From Alcanivorax borkumensis SK2 (GTDB taxonomy: Bacteria > Pseudomonadota > Gammaproteobacteria > Pseudomonadales > Alcanivoracaceae), in contig NC_008260.1 of NCBI RefSeq assembly GCF_000009365.1, forward strand, positions 2,761,001 to 2,825,000: a DNA stretch of 64,000 bases, read 5' to 3'. How positions within the stretch are numbered: position 1 is the first letter of the stretch; each line of letters opens with the position of its first letter. Position numbers and translations under genes: made by a program. This document shows positions 38,617 to 48,911 of this stretch, piece by piece. The notes below the pieces were generated by a model. It was not told the DNA's origin. It saw only the letters and a list, made by a program, of their open reading frames with translations, and did no database searches.

Positions 38617-41600
38617 TCAGCGTAATTCGGCGACTTCCTCCCTAGAAAACACCCCATAAAGACTCGGCAACACCAACAAGGTCAACGCCGTGGCCGACAC
38701 CAACCCACCCACAATCACCACCGCCAGTGGCCGCTGCACCTCACTGCCTACTCCCGTCGCCAGCAACATGGGAATCAGCCCCAGCATGGAAGTGAGCGCG
38801 GTCATCAGTACCGGTCGCAGGCGTGACACCGCGCCTTCAAAGATCGCCGTCTCCAGTGCTTCGCCATCGCGCAGGCGGTGATTGATGGCTTCCACCATGA
38901 CTACCCCATTGAGCACCGCCACGCCGAACAGGGTGATAAAGCCCACGGAGCTAGGCACGGACAGGTACTGGCCGCTGAGGGCTAATGCGAGGATGCCGCC
39001 GATGAGGGCCAGGGGGACGTTGACCAGAATGAGAGCAGCCTGGGCCACGGAGCCGAAGGCGAAGTAGAGCAGCAGGGCAATCAGGCCCACAGCCACGGGT
39101 ACCACCATGGCCAGACGTTGCTGGGCGCGCTGCTGGTTTTCGTACTGGCCGCCGATGTCCACGCTGTAGCCGGCGGGCAGGTCGACTTCGCTGTCGATGG
39201 CCTGCTGGATGTCGGCCACCACTGAGCCCATGTCACGACCGGCCACATTGGCCTGGATAACCACGCGGCGTTGCACGTCGTCGCGGCTGATCTGGGGCGG
39301 GCCGGAGACCAGGGAGACGTCCGCCACATCCATGAGCCGCACCCAGGCACCGTCGGCGGCTTTGAGGCGCAGGTTGCGAATGGCTTCGGCGTCCTTGCGG
39401 GCGTTCTGCTCCAGGCGCACGTAGATGTCGTAGCGCTCGTTGCCATTGATCACCTGCCCGGCGCTGCCGCCGCCCAGGCCATTGCTGACCAGATCCATGA
39501 CCTGATCCACGCTCAATCCATAGCGGCTGAGGGCGTTGCGGTCCGGAGTGACGACCAGTTGGGCTTCACCGGCGATCTGTTCCAGTTGCACGTCGGTGGC
39601 GCCGTCGACTTCCTTGACGGCCTGGGTGATGGCTTCGCCTTTTTCCTGCAGCACGTCGAGATCCGGGCCAAACAGTTTGATGGCGAGCTGGGCTTTTACA
39701 CCAGAAAGTAATTCGTCCACGCGCATGGCGATGGGCTGGGAAAAGTTGAGTAGCAGGCCGGGATGTTTTTCCAGTTTCTGCTGAATTTTTTCCTGTAGCT
39801 CCAGGCGATTGCTGGCGCTCTCCCATTCATCTACAGGCTTGAGACCGATATAGATTTCCACGTTGCTCACCGGTTCCGGGTCGCCACCGATTTCGGCACG
39901 CCCTACCCGGCTAAGCGCGTAGGTGACTTCCGGGAAGGTCATGATTTCCTTCTCCAGTTTTTGCCCCACGTCCAACGCAGTATCGAGGCTGGAGGATGGG
40001 GCCAGCGTTACGCGTAACGCCAACGTCCCCTCTTCCAGCACCGGCACAAATTCAGTGCCAATAAACGGCGTGGTTGCCAGTGCCAGGGCAAACAAACCCA
40101 CCGCGCCACCGACCACCACTTTACGGGCCTGCATGGCTTTGCCCAGCAGGGTGCGATAGCGGGCTTCCAGCCAGCGCATCAGCTTGTTGGGCTTTTCTTC
40201 CACGCCATTGCGGAACAGGAACCCGGCCAGTGCCGGCACCACGATCAGCGCCACCAGTACGGCGGCGGTCATGGCGAGCATGATGCTGATGGCCATGGGC
40301 ACGAACATCTTGGCTTCCACCCCCTCGAAGGCGAACAGGGGCAGGAACACCACCAGGATAATGCTGGCGGCGAAGAACACCGGCCGCGCCACTTCCTGGG
40401 CTGCGTCTTTTACCCTCAAGGCGATGCCGCCTTGTTGATCGTGACCGCCCTCTTTCTGGCTCAGGTGTTTAAAGATGTTTTCCACCATCACCACGGAGCC
40501 ATCCACCAGCATGCCGATGGCCACGGCCAGGCCACCCAGCGACATCAGGTTGGCGGACATGCCCAGGCTGGCCATCGCCAACAAGGCCAGGCCAATGGAA
40601 AGCGGAATGGACAGCAAAACCAAGGCCGTGGCACGCAGGTTCATCAGGAACAGGGCCAGCACGATGACGATAAAGACGAAGGCCAGCAGCAAGGCGGTGA
40701 CCACTGTGCTGACGGCTTTTTCCACCAGATCTGCCTGGTCGTAGAACACCTCAAACTGCACACCGTCCGGCAGGGCCTGCTGGATGCGCGCTTCGCGTTC
40801 CTTGATGCCATCGATGGTGGCCTTTGTATTGGCGCCCATGCGTTTGAGCACGATGCCGGCTACCACTTCGCCGAGGGCTTCCGGTTCGCCGCTGGCATCA
40901 CGGCGGGTCATGGTGAGGGCGCCCTGTCGAATTTCGCCGCCGAACTCCACCTTGGCCACATCACTGACGCGCACCTGGGTGCCGTCCACTTCCTTGAGGG
41001 GAATGGCGGCAATGTCACCGAGCCCTTGCTCGCCGCTGCCGACCCAGCCCATGCCGCGGATGACCAATTGCTCGGCACCGCGATCCAGATACCAGCCGCC
41101 GGCGTTGCGGTTATTGGCGGCGATGGCATCCATGACCTGTTGCAGGCTCAGGTCGTAGGCCAGCAAACGGGTAGGGTTCACGTTGACCTGATACTGGCGC
41201 ACTTCACCGCCATAGCTGAGCACATCGGTGACGCCGCCCACGGGCATGAGTAGCAGTTTCACCACCCAGTCGTTGAGGCTGCGCAGTTGCATGGCATCCA
41301 CATTGGAGCCCGGCTCGGCGGTGAGCAGGTATTGATACACCTGACCCAGGCCGGAGGTGTTGGGGCCCATTTCCGGGGTGCCGACGCCGTCGGGAATATC
41401 TTCCCGTGCGGCCTGCAATCGCTCGAACACCAGCTGGCGGGCGAAATAGATATCGGTGCCTTCCTCGAACACCACGGTGACGATGGACAGGCCGGTCTTG
41501 GAGATGGAACGCACCTCGGCCACCTGCGGCAATGCATACATCACTGCCTCGATGGGATAGGTGATCAGCTGCTCCACTTCTTCCGCTGCCAGGCCTTCGG

Positions 41601-41757
41601 CTTCGGTGTTCACCTGTACCTGGACGTTGGTCACGTCCGGGAAGGCATCCAGTTTCAGGTTGGGCAATTGCCAGCCGATCACGCCAATGGTGATGACCAG
41701 TAACAGCAACACAATGAGGCGGTTGTTCACCGCCCAATCGACAAGTCGATTAAACAT
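38617..41757 (-). CDS. czcA: Heavy-metal RND efflux pump, inner-membrane subunit (CzcA-like)
   Basis: The 1046-residue proton-driven pump has the usual RND plan: one N-terminal membrane helix, a large periplasmic porter domain, helices 2-6, a second porter domain and helices 8-12. The proton-relay segment is AIGMLVDGSVVMVEN at 413-427 with D419. CzcA itself has DFG...DGAVV here, so this belongs to a different heavy-metal RND subgroup and the exact metal cannot be assigned. It is the last gene of czcI-like/czcC/czcB/czcA on the minus strand, 11 bases after czcB, inside the composite transposon. Confidence 0.93.
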   Translation of the reverse strand: MFNRLVDWAVNNRLIVLLLLVITIGVIGWQLPNLKLDAFPDVTNVQVQVNTEAEGLAAEEVEQLITYPIEAVMYALPQVAEVRSISKTGLSIVTVVFEEGTDIYFARQLVFERLQAAREDIPDGVGTPEMGPNTSGLGQVYQYLLTAEPGSNVDAMQLRSLNDWVVKLLLMPVGGVTDVLSYGGEVRQYQVNVNPTRLLAYDLSLQQVMDAIAANNRNAGGWYLDRGAEQLVIRGMGWVGSGEQGLGDIAAIPLKEVDGTQVRVSDVAKVEFGGEIRQGALTMTRRDASGEPEALGEVVAGIVLKRMGANTKATIDGIKEREARIQQALPDGVQFEVFYDQADLVEKAVSTVVTALLLAFVFIVIVLALFLMNLRATALVLLSIPLSIGLALLAMASLGMSANLMSLGGLAVAIGMLVDGSVVMVENIFKHLSQKEGGHDQQGGIALRVKDAAQEVARPVFFAASIILVVFLPLFAFEGVEAKMFVPMAISIMLAMTAAVLVALIVVPALAGFLFRNGVEEKPNKLMRWLEARYRTLLGKAMQARKVVVGGAVGLFALALATTPFIGTEFVPVLEEGTLALRVTLAPSSSLDTALDVGQKLEKEIMTFPEVTYALSRVGRAEIGGDPEPVSNVEIYIGLKPVDEWESASNRLELQEKIQQKLEKHPGLLLNFSQPIAMRVDELLSGVKAQLAIKLFGPDLDVLQEKGEAITQAVKEVDGATDVQLEQIAGEAQLVVTPDRNALSRYGLSVDQVMDLVSNGLGGGSAGQVINGNERYDIYVRLEQNARKDAEAIRNLRLKAADGAWVRLMDVADVSLVSGPPQISRDDVQRRVVIQANVAGRDMGSVVADIQQAIDSEVDLPAGYSVDIGGQYENQQRAQQRLAMVVPVAVGLIALLLYFAFGSVAQAALILVNVPLALIGGILALALSGQYLSVPSSVGFITLFGVAVLNGVVMVEAINHRLRDGEALETAIFEGAVSRLRPVLMTALTSMLGLIPMLLATGVGSEVQRPLAVVIVGGLVSATALTLLVLPSLYGVFSREEVAELR

Positions 41758-41768
41758 GACGGTGATCC

Positions 41769-42995
41769 TCAGTGATTGTGAATATCGAAACCGGACTTGG
41801 CCATTTCACTGGCCAGAAAAAACGCCCCGCGAGTGACCACGCGCGTACCCGGTTCAAGACCCGTAACGATGCGGCGGTTTTCCAGCTGGCCATTGAGTTG
41901 GATTTCCACGGGTTTGTAGTGGCCAGGCTCTTCTTCCACGAACAGTTGCCAATCGCCATCGGCGCTACGGGTGAGCGCCTCTTCCGGCACGGTGAGGGTG
42001 TTCTCCGGTGCCGCCAACGCCAGTGCCACATCGGCAAACATGCCGGGGTGCAACAGATGGCCCGCATTGGGAATCGCCACTCGCACCGCAAGGGTACGGG
42101 TGACGGGATTGAGGCGATGGCCAGACTGGATCACCTTGCCGTCCACGGATGTGCCACCCACGATGACGCGGGCCGGGGTGCCGGTGCTGATCTGCAAACC
42201 GGGGCTCGGCGGCAGGGCGGCTTCGGCCCACAGTTCGGATTCATCCACCAGCGTGACCAGGGCGCTGCCCGCGGTTAACCATTGCCCTTGCTGGAAGGCA
42301 TCTTCCAGCACCAGGCCATCGTCCGGCGCTGTGAGGGTATAAACCCCTTTTTCATTTTTTCCGGCTTCGATATCAGCGATGGCGCTGTTACTGAGGCCAT
42401 AACCCTTGGCCCGGGCTCGCAGGGACTGGTACTGACTTTGCGCGTCCAGATAGCGCTGGTTGCCCACGGTACGCCGGCCGAGGTTTTTAACCCGCCGCCA
42501 GCCGTCCGCTGCCACTTGCAGATCACTTTGTAACTGCGCCATGGCCGGGCTGAACAGGGTGGCAATGGCATCCCCTTTTTCCATGTGCTGGCCAAGCGTG
42601 GCACTGCGAGACTGCACCTGGGAATCGATACGCACCGGCACCACCCAGGTGCGGTACTGGTTGCTGATAATTTCCGCCGGCACGGTCAGGGTCCGGGTAG
42701 CGTCGGCATCAGGCTGCAGGGTAATGACCTGCAGGTTAAGCGTCTTTTGTTGTTCTGCGGTCAGCTCCAGTGCCGCTTCTTCACTATGGGACGCTGCGCT
42801 CCCAACCTCCTTCCCATGAGCGTGCTCATCATGGTCACCGCTATTATCCGGAGCAGCCTGTTGTGCATGCTGTTCGGCTTCGTTGCTTTCGTTGTGGGCA
42901 TGGTCATGATTTTCATCCGCCCAGCCCGGGTTCGCCAGGGTTGCCAGCAAGAAGATGGCCAGAGGCGTCTTTTGAAATGTCATTTTCGGTTTCAT
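41769..42995 (-). CDS. czcB: RND periplasmic adaptor (membrane fusion) subunit, CzcB-like
   Basis: The 408-residue product has a signal peptide (1-26), then a His/Asp/Glu-rich mature N-terminus (about 28-72, HDHAHNE and HDEHAHG) likely to bind metal, followed by barrel-sandwich, hairpin and beta-barrel parts. The C-terminus ends in DIHNH. It links the pump CzcA to the outer-membrane CzcC. A 192-bp gap with a REP-type palindrome separates it from czcC. Confidence 0.92.
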   Translation of the reverse strand: MKPKMTFQKTPLAIFLLATLANPGWADENHDHAHNESNEAEQHAQQAAPDNSGDHDEHAHGKEVGSAASHSEEAALELTAEQQKTLNLQVITLQPDADATRTLTVPAEIISNQYRTWVVPVRIDSQVQSRSATLGQHMEKGDAIATLFSPAMAQLQSDLQVAADGWRRVKNLGRRTVGNQRYLDAQSQYQSLRARAKGYGLSNSAIADIEAGKNEKGVYTLTAPDDGLVLEDAFQQGQWLTAGSALVTLVDESELWAEAALPPSPGLQISTGTPARVIVGGTSVDGKVIQSGHRLNPVTRTLAVRVAIPNAGHLLHPGMFADVALALAAPENTLTVPEEALTRSADGDWQLFVEEEPGHYKPVEIQLNGQLENRRIVTGLEPGTRVVTRGAFFLASEMAKSGFDIHNH

Positions 42996-43013
42996 AAAAA
43001 ATTTTCCATTTTT

Positions 43014-43094
43014 TGTAGGAGCGCCGTTCAGGGCGCGAAGAAGTTGGCACCGCGTGTCGCAGAAACCATTCGCGCCTCAAGTGGCACTCCTACA
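43014..43094. repeat. REP-type palindromic pair between czcB and czcC
   Basis: A REP-like sequence TGTAGGAGCGCC...GGGCGCGAA (43014-43039) is followed by its inverted relative ending GGCACTCCTACA (43069-43094). The TGTAGGAGCG head is typical of Pseudomonas-type REPs. A third partial copy (GGTTCCTACAG) lies near 43172. Confidence 0.75.
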
Positions 43095-43187
43095 GTAATT
43101 TTTCGCTTAATTTCTCGTTTCAAGCGGTGTTATTCGCTTCGCTCACCCTGCGGCTGTTACCTCGCAAGCTCGGTTCCTACAGAACAA

Positions 43188-44429
43188 TCATTCGTTGGCC
43201 AACTGGTTCAGCCAGTCGTTGAGCTGGGCGCTTTCATAGAGCCACTGCACCCAGGCCTGCTGCATGGCATCGCGCAGGGCGATGCCAGCCAGCCGGGTAT
43301 CGAGCCGCTGATTCAAGGCCTGCAGATAGTTCTGGGTGGTGAGTTCGCCCTGCTGCCAGACGCGCTTGAGCAAGGTGTCGCTGCGCGCCAGGCTATCGCC
43401 GGTGAGTTGTTGCCAGGTTTCCCAGCGCTCGCGCCGCTGCTGGTAATCGCTCAACGCTCCGTCCAGCCGGGCCTGAATGTCGTTGCGGGTTTTCTCCAGC
43501 AGTGCACGCCGCTCTTCACTGTCCGCCAGGGCAGCTTCATAGCCTGGCTTGCCGGTATTGAAGAACTTCAATGGCAGGCTGAAATCCACGCCCCACAAAT
43601 TTTCGCCACCTTCCTGGCCCACGCGCAGGCCCAGGGTCGGGTCGGTGTTGCGTTGTTTGTCTGCCACCGATACCCCTCGCTCAGCCAGCGCCAGTTGCTG
43701 CTCGGCCAACTGCAAATCGAAGCTGGTGGGGAGCCGTTGCACGACACCATGGGTGAGTGACGGGGCCTGCCAACGGTCCGCCGCCGGCAAGGCCACCGCG
43801 GGTTGTTGGCTGGCCAGTTGCTGGCGCAATGTGGTGGCAGCACGGGTGGCGGCACTTTCCGCATCCGCCAGGGCCTGCTGGGCCTGCCCCAGTGACAGGT
43901 AGGCCAATTGCGCATCCACCTGCCCCACATCCCCCGCCTGTTCGCGGCGGCGAATCAGGTCGGTGAGATCGCGCAGCTGCTGTTCCTGCTCACGGGCGGC
44001 CGCCAATTGCTCGCGGGCGGCGGCATGGGCCACCAGCGCATTGAGGCTGTCCGCCAGCAGGCGGGCGCGGGCCTTGTCGCCACGCAGCTGCGCCAGCTGA
44101 TCCCGTACGGCCACGGCATCACGGCGGGCGCGGGCCTTGCCGGACCAGTCCAGCGTCTGGCTGAGGCCCACGGTCTGGGTGATATCGAGGCTGTCTTCGT
44201 AGTCGATATTCAATGAAGGGTTATAAAGCGGCTGCGATAAAGCCCGGCTTTGCGCCAGCAACCGTTCCTGCTCCGCCTGGATGGCCCGGCTGGCCGGTAG
44301 CTGGCTGACCTGGCGCTGCACCCATTGCGCCCACTGCGCGGGCGAGGAAGAAGAATCGGCCGACGCGCTGGCATACGCGCACACGGCCAGTAACAGTGCG
44401 GCCATGCGCACTGGGGTCTGGATTCCCAT
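43188..44429 (-). CDS. czcC: Outer-membrane efflux subunit, CzcC-like (TolC family)
   Basis: The 413-residue product has a signal peptide (about 1-24, ending ASASA) and the two-fold repeated long helices of TolC-type proteins (OEP domains about 60-230 and 245-405). It completes the tripartite pump with CzcB and CzcA. It is shorter than TolC but usual for CzcC-type proteins. It precedes czcB on the same strand. Confidence 0.9.
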   Translation of the reverse strand: MGIQTPVRMAALLLAVCAYASASADSSSSPAQWAQWVQRQVSQLPASRAIQAEQERLLAQSRALSQPLYNPSLNIDYEDSLDITQTVGLSQTLDWSGKARARRDAVAVRDQLAQLRGDKARARLLADSLNALVAHAAAREQLAAAREQEQQLRDLTDLIRRREQAGDVGQVDAQLAYLSLGQAQQALADAESAATRAATTLRQQLASQQPAVALPAADRWQAPSLTHGVVQRLPTSFDLQLAEQQLALAERGVSVADKQRNTDPTLGLRVGQEGGENLWGVDFSLPLKFFNTGKPGYEAALADSEERRALLEKTRNDIQARLDGALSDYQQRRERWETWQQLTGDSLARSDTLLKRVWQQGELTTQNYLQALNQRLDTRLAGIALRDAMQQAWVQWLYESAQLNDWLNQLANE

Positions 44430-44539
44430 GGGGAAACTCCTGATGTCTCAAAACGTTACGTCAAGAACAATGCCGACGCTCGCCACGGCGCACATTCACC
44501 GATGGACAAGGCAACAAAGTCGGGGAAACGAAGAAACGA

Positions 44540-44839
44540 TCAGGCTATAGGAGGACGGAAAGGGTTATCGGCCGGGGCATCCGGCAGGAAGGGGCGCAAC
44601 GCCATTTGACCTGCAGAGGGCGGGGCCAGGCGCAGCGGCTCACAATCGGTGGAGGCCATGAAACCATGGCATTGACAGCAATGGTCGCCGCCTTTGTCCA
44701 GCACATCCGCACTGACCAGATCCTGCTGGACCTGTTCCAGCGAGGCAGCTGCGCCACCATCGTGCTGGTGATGCATGGCATCCAGCACCAGTACATGAGT
44801 ACTGATGACAAGCAGCAATGTGTAGACCAGTGCTTTCAT
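44540..44839 (-). CDS. Small secreted Cys/His-rich protein, CzcI-like
   Basis: The 99-residue product has a signal peptide-like start (1-20) and then metal-ligand-rich stretches HHQHD (23-27) and HCCQCH (53-58) plus C66. Small proteins of this kind, CzcI or DUF2946-like, often open czc operons. It is the first gene of the minus-strand czc run, 110 bases before czcC. I infer a periplasmic metal-binding or regulatory role. No two-component or MerR regulator lies nearby. Confidence 0.65.
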   Translation of the reverse strand: MKALVYTLLLVISTHVLVLDAMHHQHDGGAAASLEQVQQDLVSADVLDKGGDHCCQCHGFMASTDCEPLRLAPPSAGQMALRPFLPDAPADNPFRPPIA

Positions 44840-45055
44840 GGGATGCCCGCTAACGAGGGAAGAGTCGCAACCTTGCGATACCCATAGACCGCCGTCAAGA
44901 CAATCGGTTCCCCGTCACCTGTGGGTACGATCCGGTCATCCCGTTTTCCGAATCGGCATCGTATAGTGTCGGCTCCGTTTCGCCGGAATGAAAAAGGGGG
45001 TATACGGATTTAATGGTTGATGGGGCACCTTCACCCCACCAACCTGATACCACCC

Positions 45056-46345
45056 TCAGATGGTTGATAGATCGACCCCGTAGTTGAGTTCCTCTGCAAA
45101 GTCCGGCAGTCCGTAACCGATGGTTTTCTTGTAGAACGGAGAGACCTTCGCAGTCGGAGCCTTCTTCTTGTGCTTCGTGGTGTAGAGCATTCGTGCCCGC
45201 ATCACCTCGAACGAGTAACCACGCCCTTCACGGTTCTTGTCCTTGGCCAGTCGGTTGATGGACTCCGTGTAAGCGTTGGTGACGGGCATGTCCGTCTCGA
45301 AGTAGGTCATGATCTCTTCGTGCCAGTTGCCCACCGCCCTGACCAAATCACTCCAGACTTCCTTCTGGCCCTTCGGGATGGTGGCTATCCAGTCGTCCAG
45401 GGCGGCTTCTGCCTGGGGCCGTGTAGTGGCGTCCCAGATGCCGTAAAAGCGTTCCTTGTGCTCGTAGGCGGCCAGCAGTTGCGGGAATGCGCCTGTCCAG
45501 GTCTCCATGATGAGGCGCTCCCGGTCTGAGACTTCGTGAGCGCGTTTCAGCAGGATTTTCCGGTCTCCCTTGAGGGTTCGGCTTTGGGAAGGTTTTAGCT
45601 CCTTTCTGAGGCCCTTGCGCACCTTCTCCAGGGCATCGTTGGCCATACGCACCAAATGGAATTTATCGACCACGATGCGGGCCTGTGACAGCACAGTCTT
45701 GACCGCCGTCCGGTAAGGGTTCCACATGTCCATGCTGACGATCTCGACCTTCTGTAGGTCTTTCAGCTTCATCAGGTAGTTGGTCACCACGTCCTGACGG
45801 CGTGTGGCCAGCAGGTCAAGCAGGGTTCGCTCCTCGATGTTGGTCAGAATGCAACGGTAACGCTTGTTCAGGTACAGCTCGTCGATGCCCAGAATTCGGG
45901 GCGTCTCGAAGCGGTGCCAGCGCCCCAGGAACTCGGCGCGGGCGTTGAAGATGTCGCGTACCGTCTTCTCGTCCAGGCCGGTCTGTGCCGCCACGAAGGT
46001 GTAGGGGTGGTTGAAGGATTCCTTCTCCACGTATTCATGCAGCCGCAGCGTCATGCGGAAGCCGTCCACCATCTCCGGTAGCTGGGGCCTGAATGTGGTC
46101 TTGCAGGCCCGGCAGGTATACCGGCGGCGGACCACCCAGAGGGTGACCCGCTTGCCGTGGATGGGCAGATCACGATAGGGAACATCACGCTTGCCGAACC
46201 GCACGAACTCACCCTGCACGCCGCATTCCTCGCAGGCGATGGGATCGGGCGCGTCCACCTGGAAGTGCATTTCGTCGTCGGTGGATTTGCAGCCCAGCAC
46301 CTGGTACTCAGGCAGGTGCAGGATGTTGTCGGGCATTTCGGTCAT
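45056..46345 (-). CDS. ISL3-family transposase, copy 2
   Basis: The 429-residue product is nearly the same as copy 1, with the same zinc-finger-like cysteines and D155, D206 and E361. It keeps FYKKTIGYG near the C-terminus, which copy 1 has shortened by two residues. Other differences include L197 for R, T213/T217 for A, and D for N at 305. Both copies look intact, so either could drive movement of the whole unit. Confidence 0.95.
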   Translation of the reverse strand: MTEMPDNILHLPEYQVLGCKSTDDEMHFQVDAPDPIACEECGVQGEFVRFGKRDVPYRDLPIHGKRVTLWVVRRRYTCRACKTTFRPQLPEMVDGFRMTLRLHEYVEKESFNHPYTFVAAQTGLDEKTVRDIFNARAEFLGRWHRFETPRILGIDELYLNKRYRCILTNIEERTLLDLLATRRQDVVTNYLMKLKDLQKVEIVSMDMWNPYRTAVKTVLSQARIVVDKFHLVRMANDALEKVRKGLRKELKPSQSRTLKGDRKILLKRAHEVSDRERLIMETWTGAFPQLLAAYEHKERFYGIWDATTRPQAEAALDDWIATIPKGQKEVWSDLVRAVGNWHEEIMTYFETDMPVTNAYTESINRLAKDKNREGRGYSFEVMRARMLYTTKHKKKAPTAKVSPFYKKTIGYGLPDFAEELNYGVDLSTI

Positions 46346-46418
46346 GCGGCGTGCTCCTTACGGCTGGCGAGTGTCACGTTGGTGAGCTTCACCTACCTCT
46401 CCTCTCTTGCAAACAAGC

Positions 46419-46456
46419 ATACTACCCCCTAGTATTTATATACTACCCTCCAGTAT
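46419..46456. promoter_or_regulatory. Tandem DmeR/RcnR-type operators, copy 2
   Basis: These are identical to the pair at 36749-36786, again between divergent transposase and dmeR. Confidence 0.75.
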
Positions 46457-46485
46457 AGTTTTTGGGCCACTAAAGAGACGACTGC

Positions 46486-46755
46486 ATGCACACGATCAAA
46501 GACAAAGCGAAGCTATTAACCCGCGTTCGGCGCATTCAGGGGCAGACGGCCGCACTGGAAAGGCAGCTTGACGAGGAGGGCGACTGCACGGCCGTGCTGC
46601 AACAGATCGCCGCGATTCGTGGGGCGGTGAATGGACTGATGGCAGCCATCATTGAGGGGCACTTGACTGATCACGTCGTCAGGGAACCCGAGTTGGAGCA
46701 GCGGCAACAAGACTTGGAAGCGGTGCTGCAGGTCATCAAGTCCTACCTCAAGTAG
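46486..46755 (+). CDS. dmeR: RcnR/DmeR-type metal-sensing repressor, copy 2
   Basis: The 89 residues are identical to copy 1, and the surrounding DNA is identical too. Ligands H2, C34, H59 and H63 are present. With two identical repressors and operators in the cell, both dmeF genes should answer to the same metal signal. Confidence 0.92.
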   Translation: MHTIKDKAKLLTRVRRIQGQTAALERQLDEEGDCTAVLQQIAAIRGAVNGLMAAIIEGHLTDHVVREPELEQRQQDLEAVLQVIKSYLK

Positions 46756-46935
46756 AACATCACGAGCTACAGCGTGGGTACCCTAGCTGTAAGAGGCGAA
46801 CTTTGGCAGTGATTTAATATCCGCTCCCCTGAAGTTCTTGCGGAACCGGATCTGTTAGCAGGACTACGCCATCAATCGCCACCACTTTCATTGGCCTTGC
46901 TGACCATAATTTTTATCAACTCGGAGTATTACAGT

Positions 46936-47880
<945 letters not shown>

Positions 47881-47885
47881 AGAGA

Positions 47886-47919
47886 TTTCGTGGCTCCAGC
47901 CCATTGTGGAGCCTCGAAA
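47886..47919 (-). terminator. Hairpin between dmeF copy 2 and mntP
   Basis: The stem TTTCG-x-GGCTCCA pairs with TGGAGCC-x-CGAAA around an 8-base loop. It lies between two convergent genes; the T run is on the mntP side only. Confidence 0.5.
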
Positions 47920-47925
47920 AAAAAC

Positions 47926-48486
47926 TTACAGTTGACCGTATAAAATCCATGCGCCCACTGCAATCAGCGTTAGTCCGCCAAAAATTTCTGCTCTGTGTCC
48001 CATGACCGACCCTATAGCACGCCCTAGCATTATGCCAATAGTCACCATGAGGGTCGTTGCAAGCCCAATCAAAGCTGAAGCTATCCATATGTTGACATTG
48101 ATGAAGGCCAGACTAACACCCACCGCCATAGCATCAATACTGGTACTAAATGCCGTTAGACAGGTCCGGAGCAAAGACATTTTTTGGGCCTTATGCTCCT
48201 CACTACCCCCATCAGGCCTTGTACCCTCATAAATCATGTGAAGACCCAGGACCGTCAGGAGTGAAAAAGCAATCCAGTGATCCCAGGCCTCCACATAGCT
48301 TGCTGCTGATTTTCCAATTAGCCAGCCTACAAGCGGCGTAATTGCTTCGATAGAACCAAAGATGATTCCTATTCTGAAAGCTTCAGTGAGGCGTGGTTTT
48401 TTAAGGATTGCGCCTTTACCAATCGCAGCAGCGAAAGCATCTGTGGACATGGCAAAGGCAAGCAAAAGAAGGGCTATTGGGTTCAT
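47926..48486 (-). CDS. mntP: Manganese efflux pump MntP
   Basis: The 186-residue inner-membrane exporter has six hydrophobic segments in two related halves, each with an acidic motif: D16 in MSTDAFAAA and D118 in TSIDAMAVG, as in E. coli MntP. It removes excess Mn2+. A yybP-ykoY riboswitch and a sigma70-like promoter lie upstream on the same strand, so it should be turned on by Mn2+. It is found only in copy 2 of the ISL3 element, which makes it mobile cargo. Confidence 0.95.
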   Translation of the reverse strand: MNPIALLLLAFAMSTDAFAAAIGKGAILKKPRLTEAFRIGIIFGSIEAITPLVGWLIGKSAASYVEAWDHWIAFSLLTVLGLHMIYEGTRPDGGSEEHKAQKMSLLRTCLTAFSTSIDAMAVGVSLAFINVNIWIASALIGLATTLMVTIGIMLGRAIGSVMGHRAEIFGGLTLIAVGAWILYGQL

Positions 48487-48498
48487 CTAACTGACTCC

Positions 48499-48540
48499 GG
48501 TCGGGCATATCGAGTCCACGATATATCCACACGCCCGACC
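48499..48540 (-). promoter_or_regulatory. Riboswitch expression-platform hairpin before mntP
   Basis: An 8-bp stem GGTCGGGC/GCCCGACC lies between the aptamer and the mntP ribosome site; GGAG (48495-48498) touches its base. This fits control of translation start. Confidence 0.6.
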
Positions 48541-48544
48541 TTAG

Positions 48545-48660
48545 GCATGGATATATCGATGGTCTCGCCAACCGAGAGGTGTTCGCACCATGGCATCTGG
48601 CCAATTATGTTGACACGAACTCTTCCGAGTTTCGGAAGCAGGCTACTCCCCAAAGAGGGT
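48545..48660 (-). ncRNA. yybP-ykoY manganese riboswitch
   Basis: On the minus strand the leader has the class signature GGGGAGTAGCC, then a TTCCGAAACTCGGAA stem-loop, a GTTCGTGTC/GGTGCGAAC pairing and GTTGGCGAGACC. This is the same order as in the E. coli mntP leader. It begins right after a promoter and ends about 60 bases before mntP. An apparent reading frame across it (48483-48818) is not credible as a gene. Confidence 0.88.
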
Positions 48661-48662
48661 GC

Positions 48663-48691
48663 AATATAACAACTATCCTGAACGATCACAA
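48663..48691 (-). promoter_or_regulatory. Sigma70-like promoter for the mntP riboswitch
   Basis: On the minus strand TTGTGA and TATATT are separated by 17 bases, with the riboswitch beginning about 7 bases downstream. Confidence 0.65.
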
Positions 48692-48911
48692 ATGTTTGAT
48701 AGTTGACGTGTATATTCTCTGATCTATAAAGCGCCCTAGGGTGGTGCCACGTTTGCCGGAATATGCAAACGTCCCAGCCATCATTAAATCCGCATCCATC
48801 AATCCAGGAAATCGTCATTTCCCAACTTGACAGACACCTTAATCGTATTGGGGCACATCAACCAATAAATCCGTTGAGATGAGGGATTGCGACCTCCCCA
48901 CAATACCTAGA

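Noticed and set aside
40432-41253. 273-codon plus-strand frame inside czcA
   Set aside because: It is antisense to czcA and shows no family features; it is a shadow frame.
42585-43760. 391-codon plus-strand frame across czcB, the REP pair and czcC
   Set aside because: It crosses two real genes and an intergenic repeat on the opposite strand; no domain is visible.
38459-44997. Independent target duplications of each ISL3 copy
   Set aside because: The inner flanks AATTTTTA (38459) and GAAAAAGG (44990) match neither each other nor the outer octamer, so only the composite insertion is supported.
44840-44997. MerR-type long-spacer promoter before the czcI-like gene
   Set aside because: TTGACG is visible on the minus strand but no convincing dyad and -10 at 19-20 bases could be aligned.
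48483-48818. 111-codon minus-strand frame upstream of mntP
   Set aside because: It covers the promoter and the yybP-ykoY riboswitch, which explain the conservation better.
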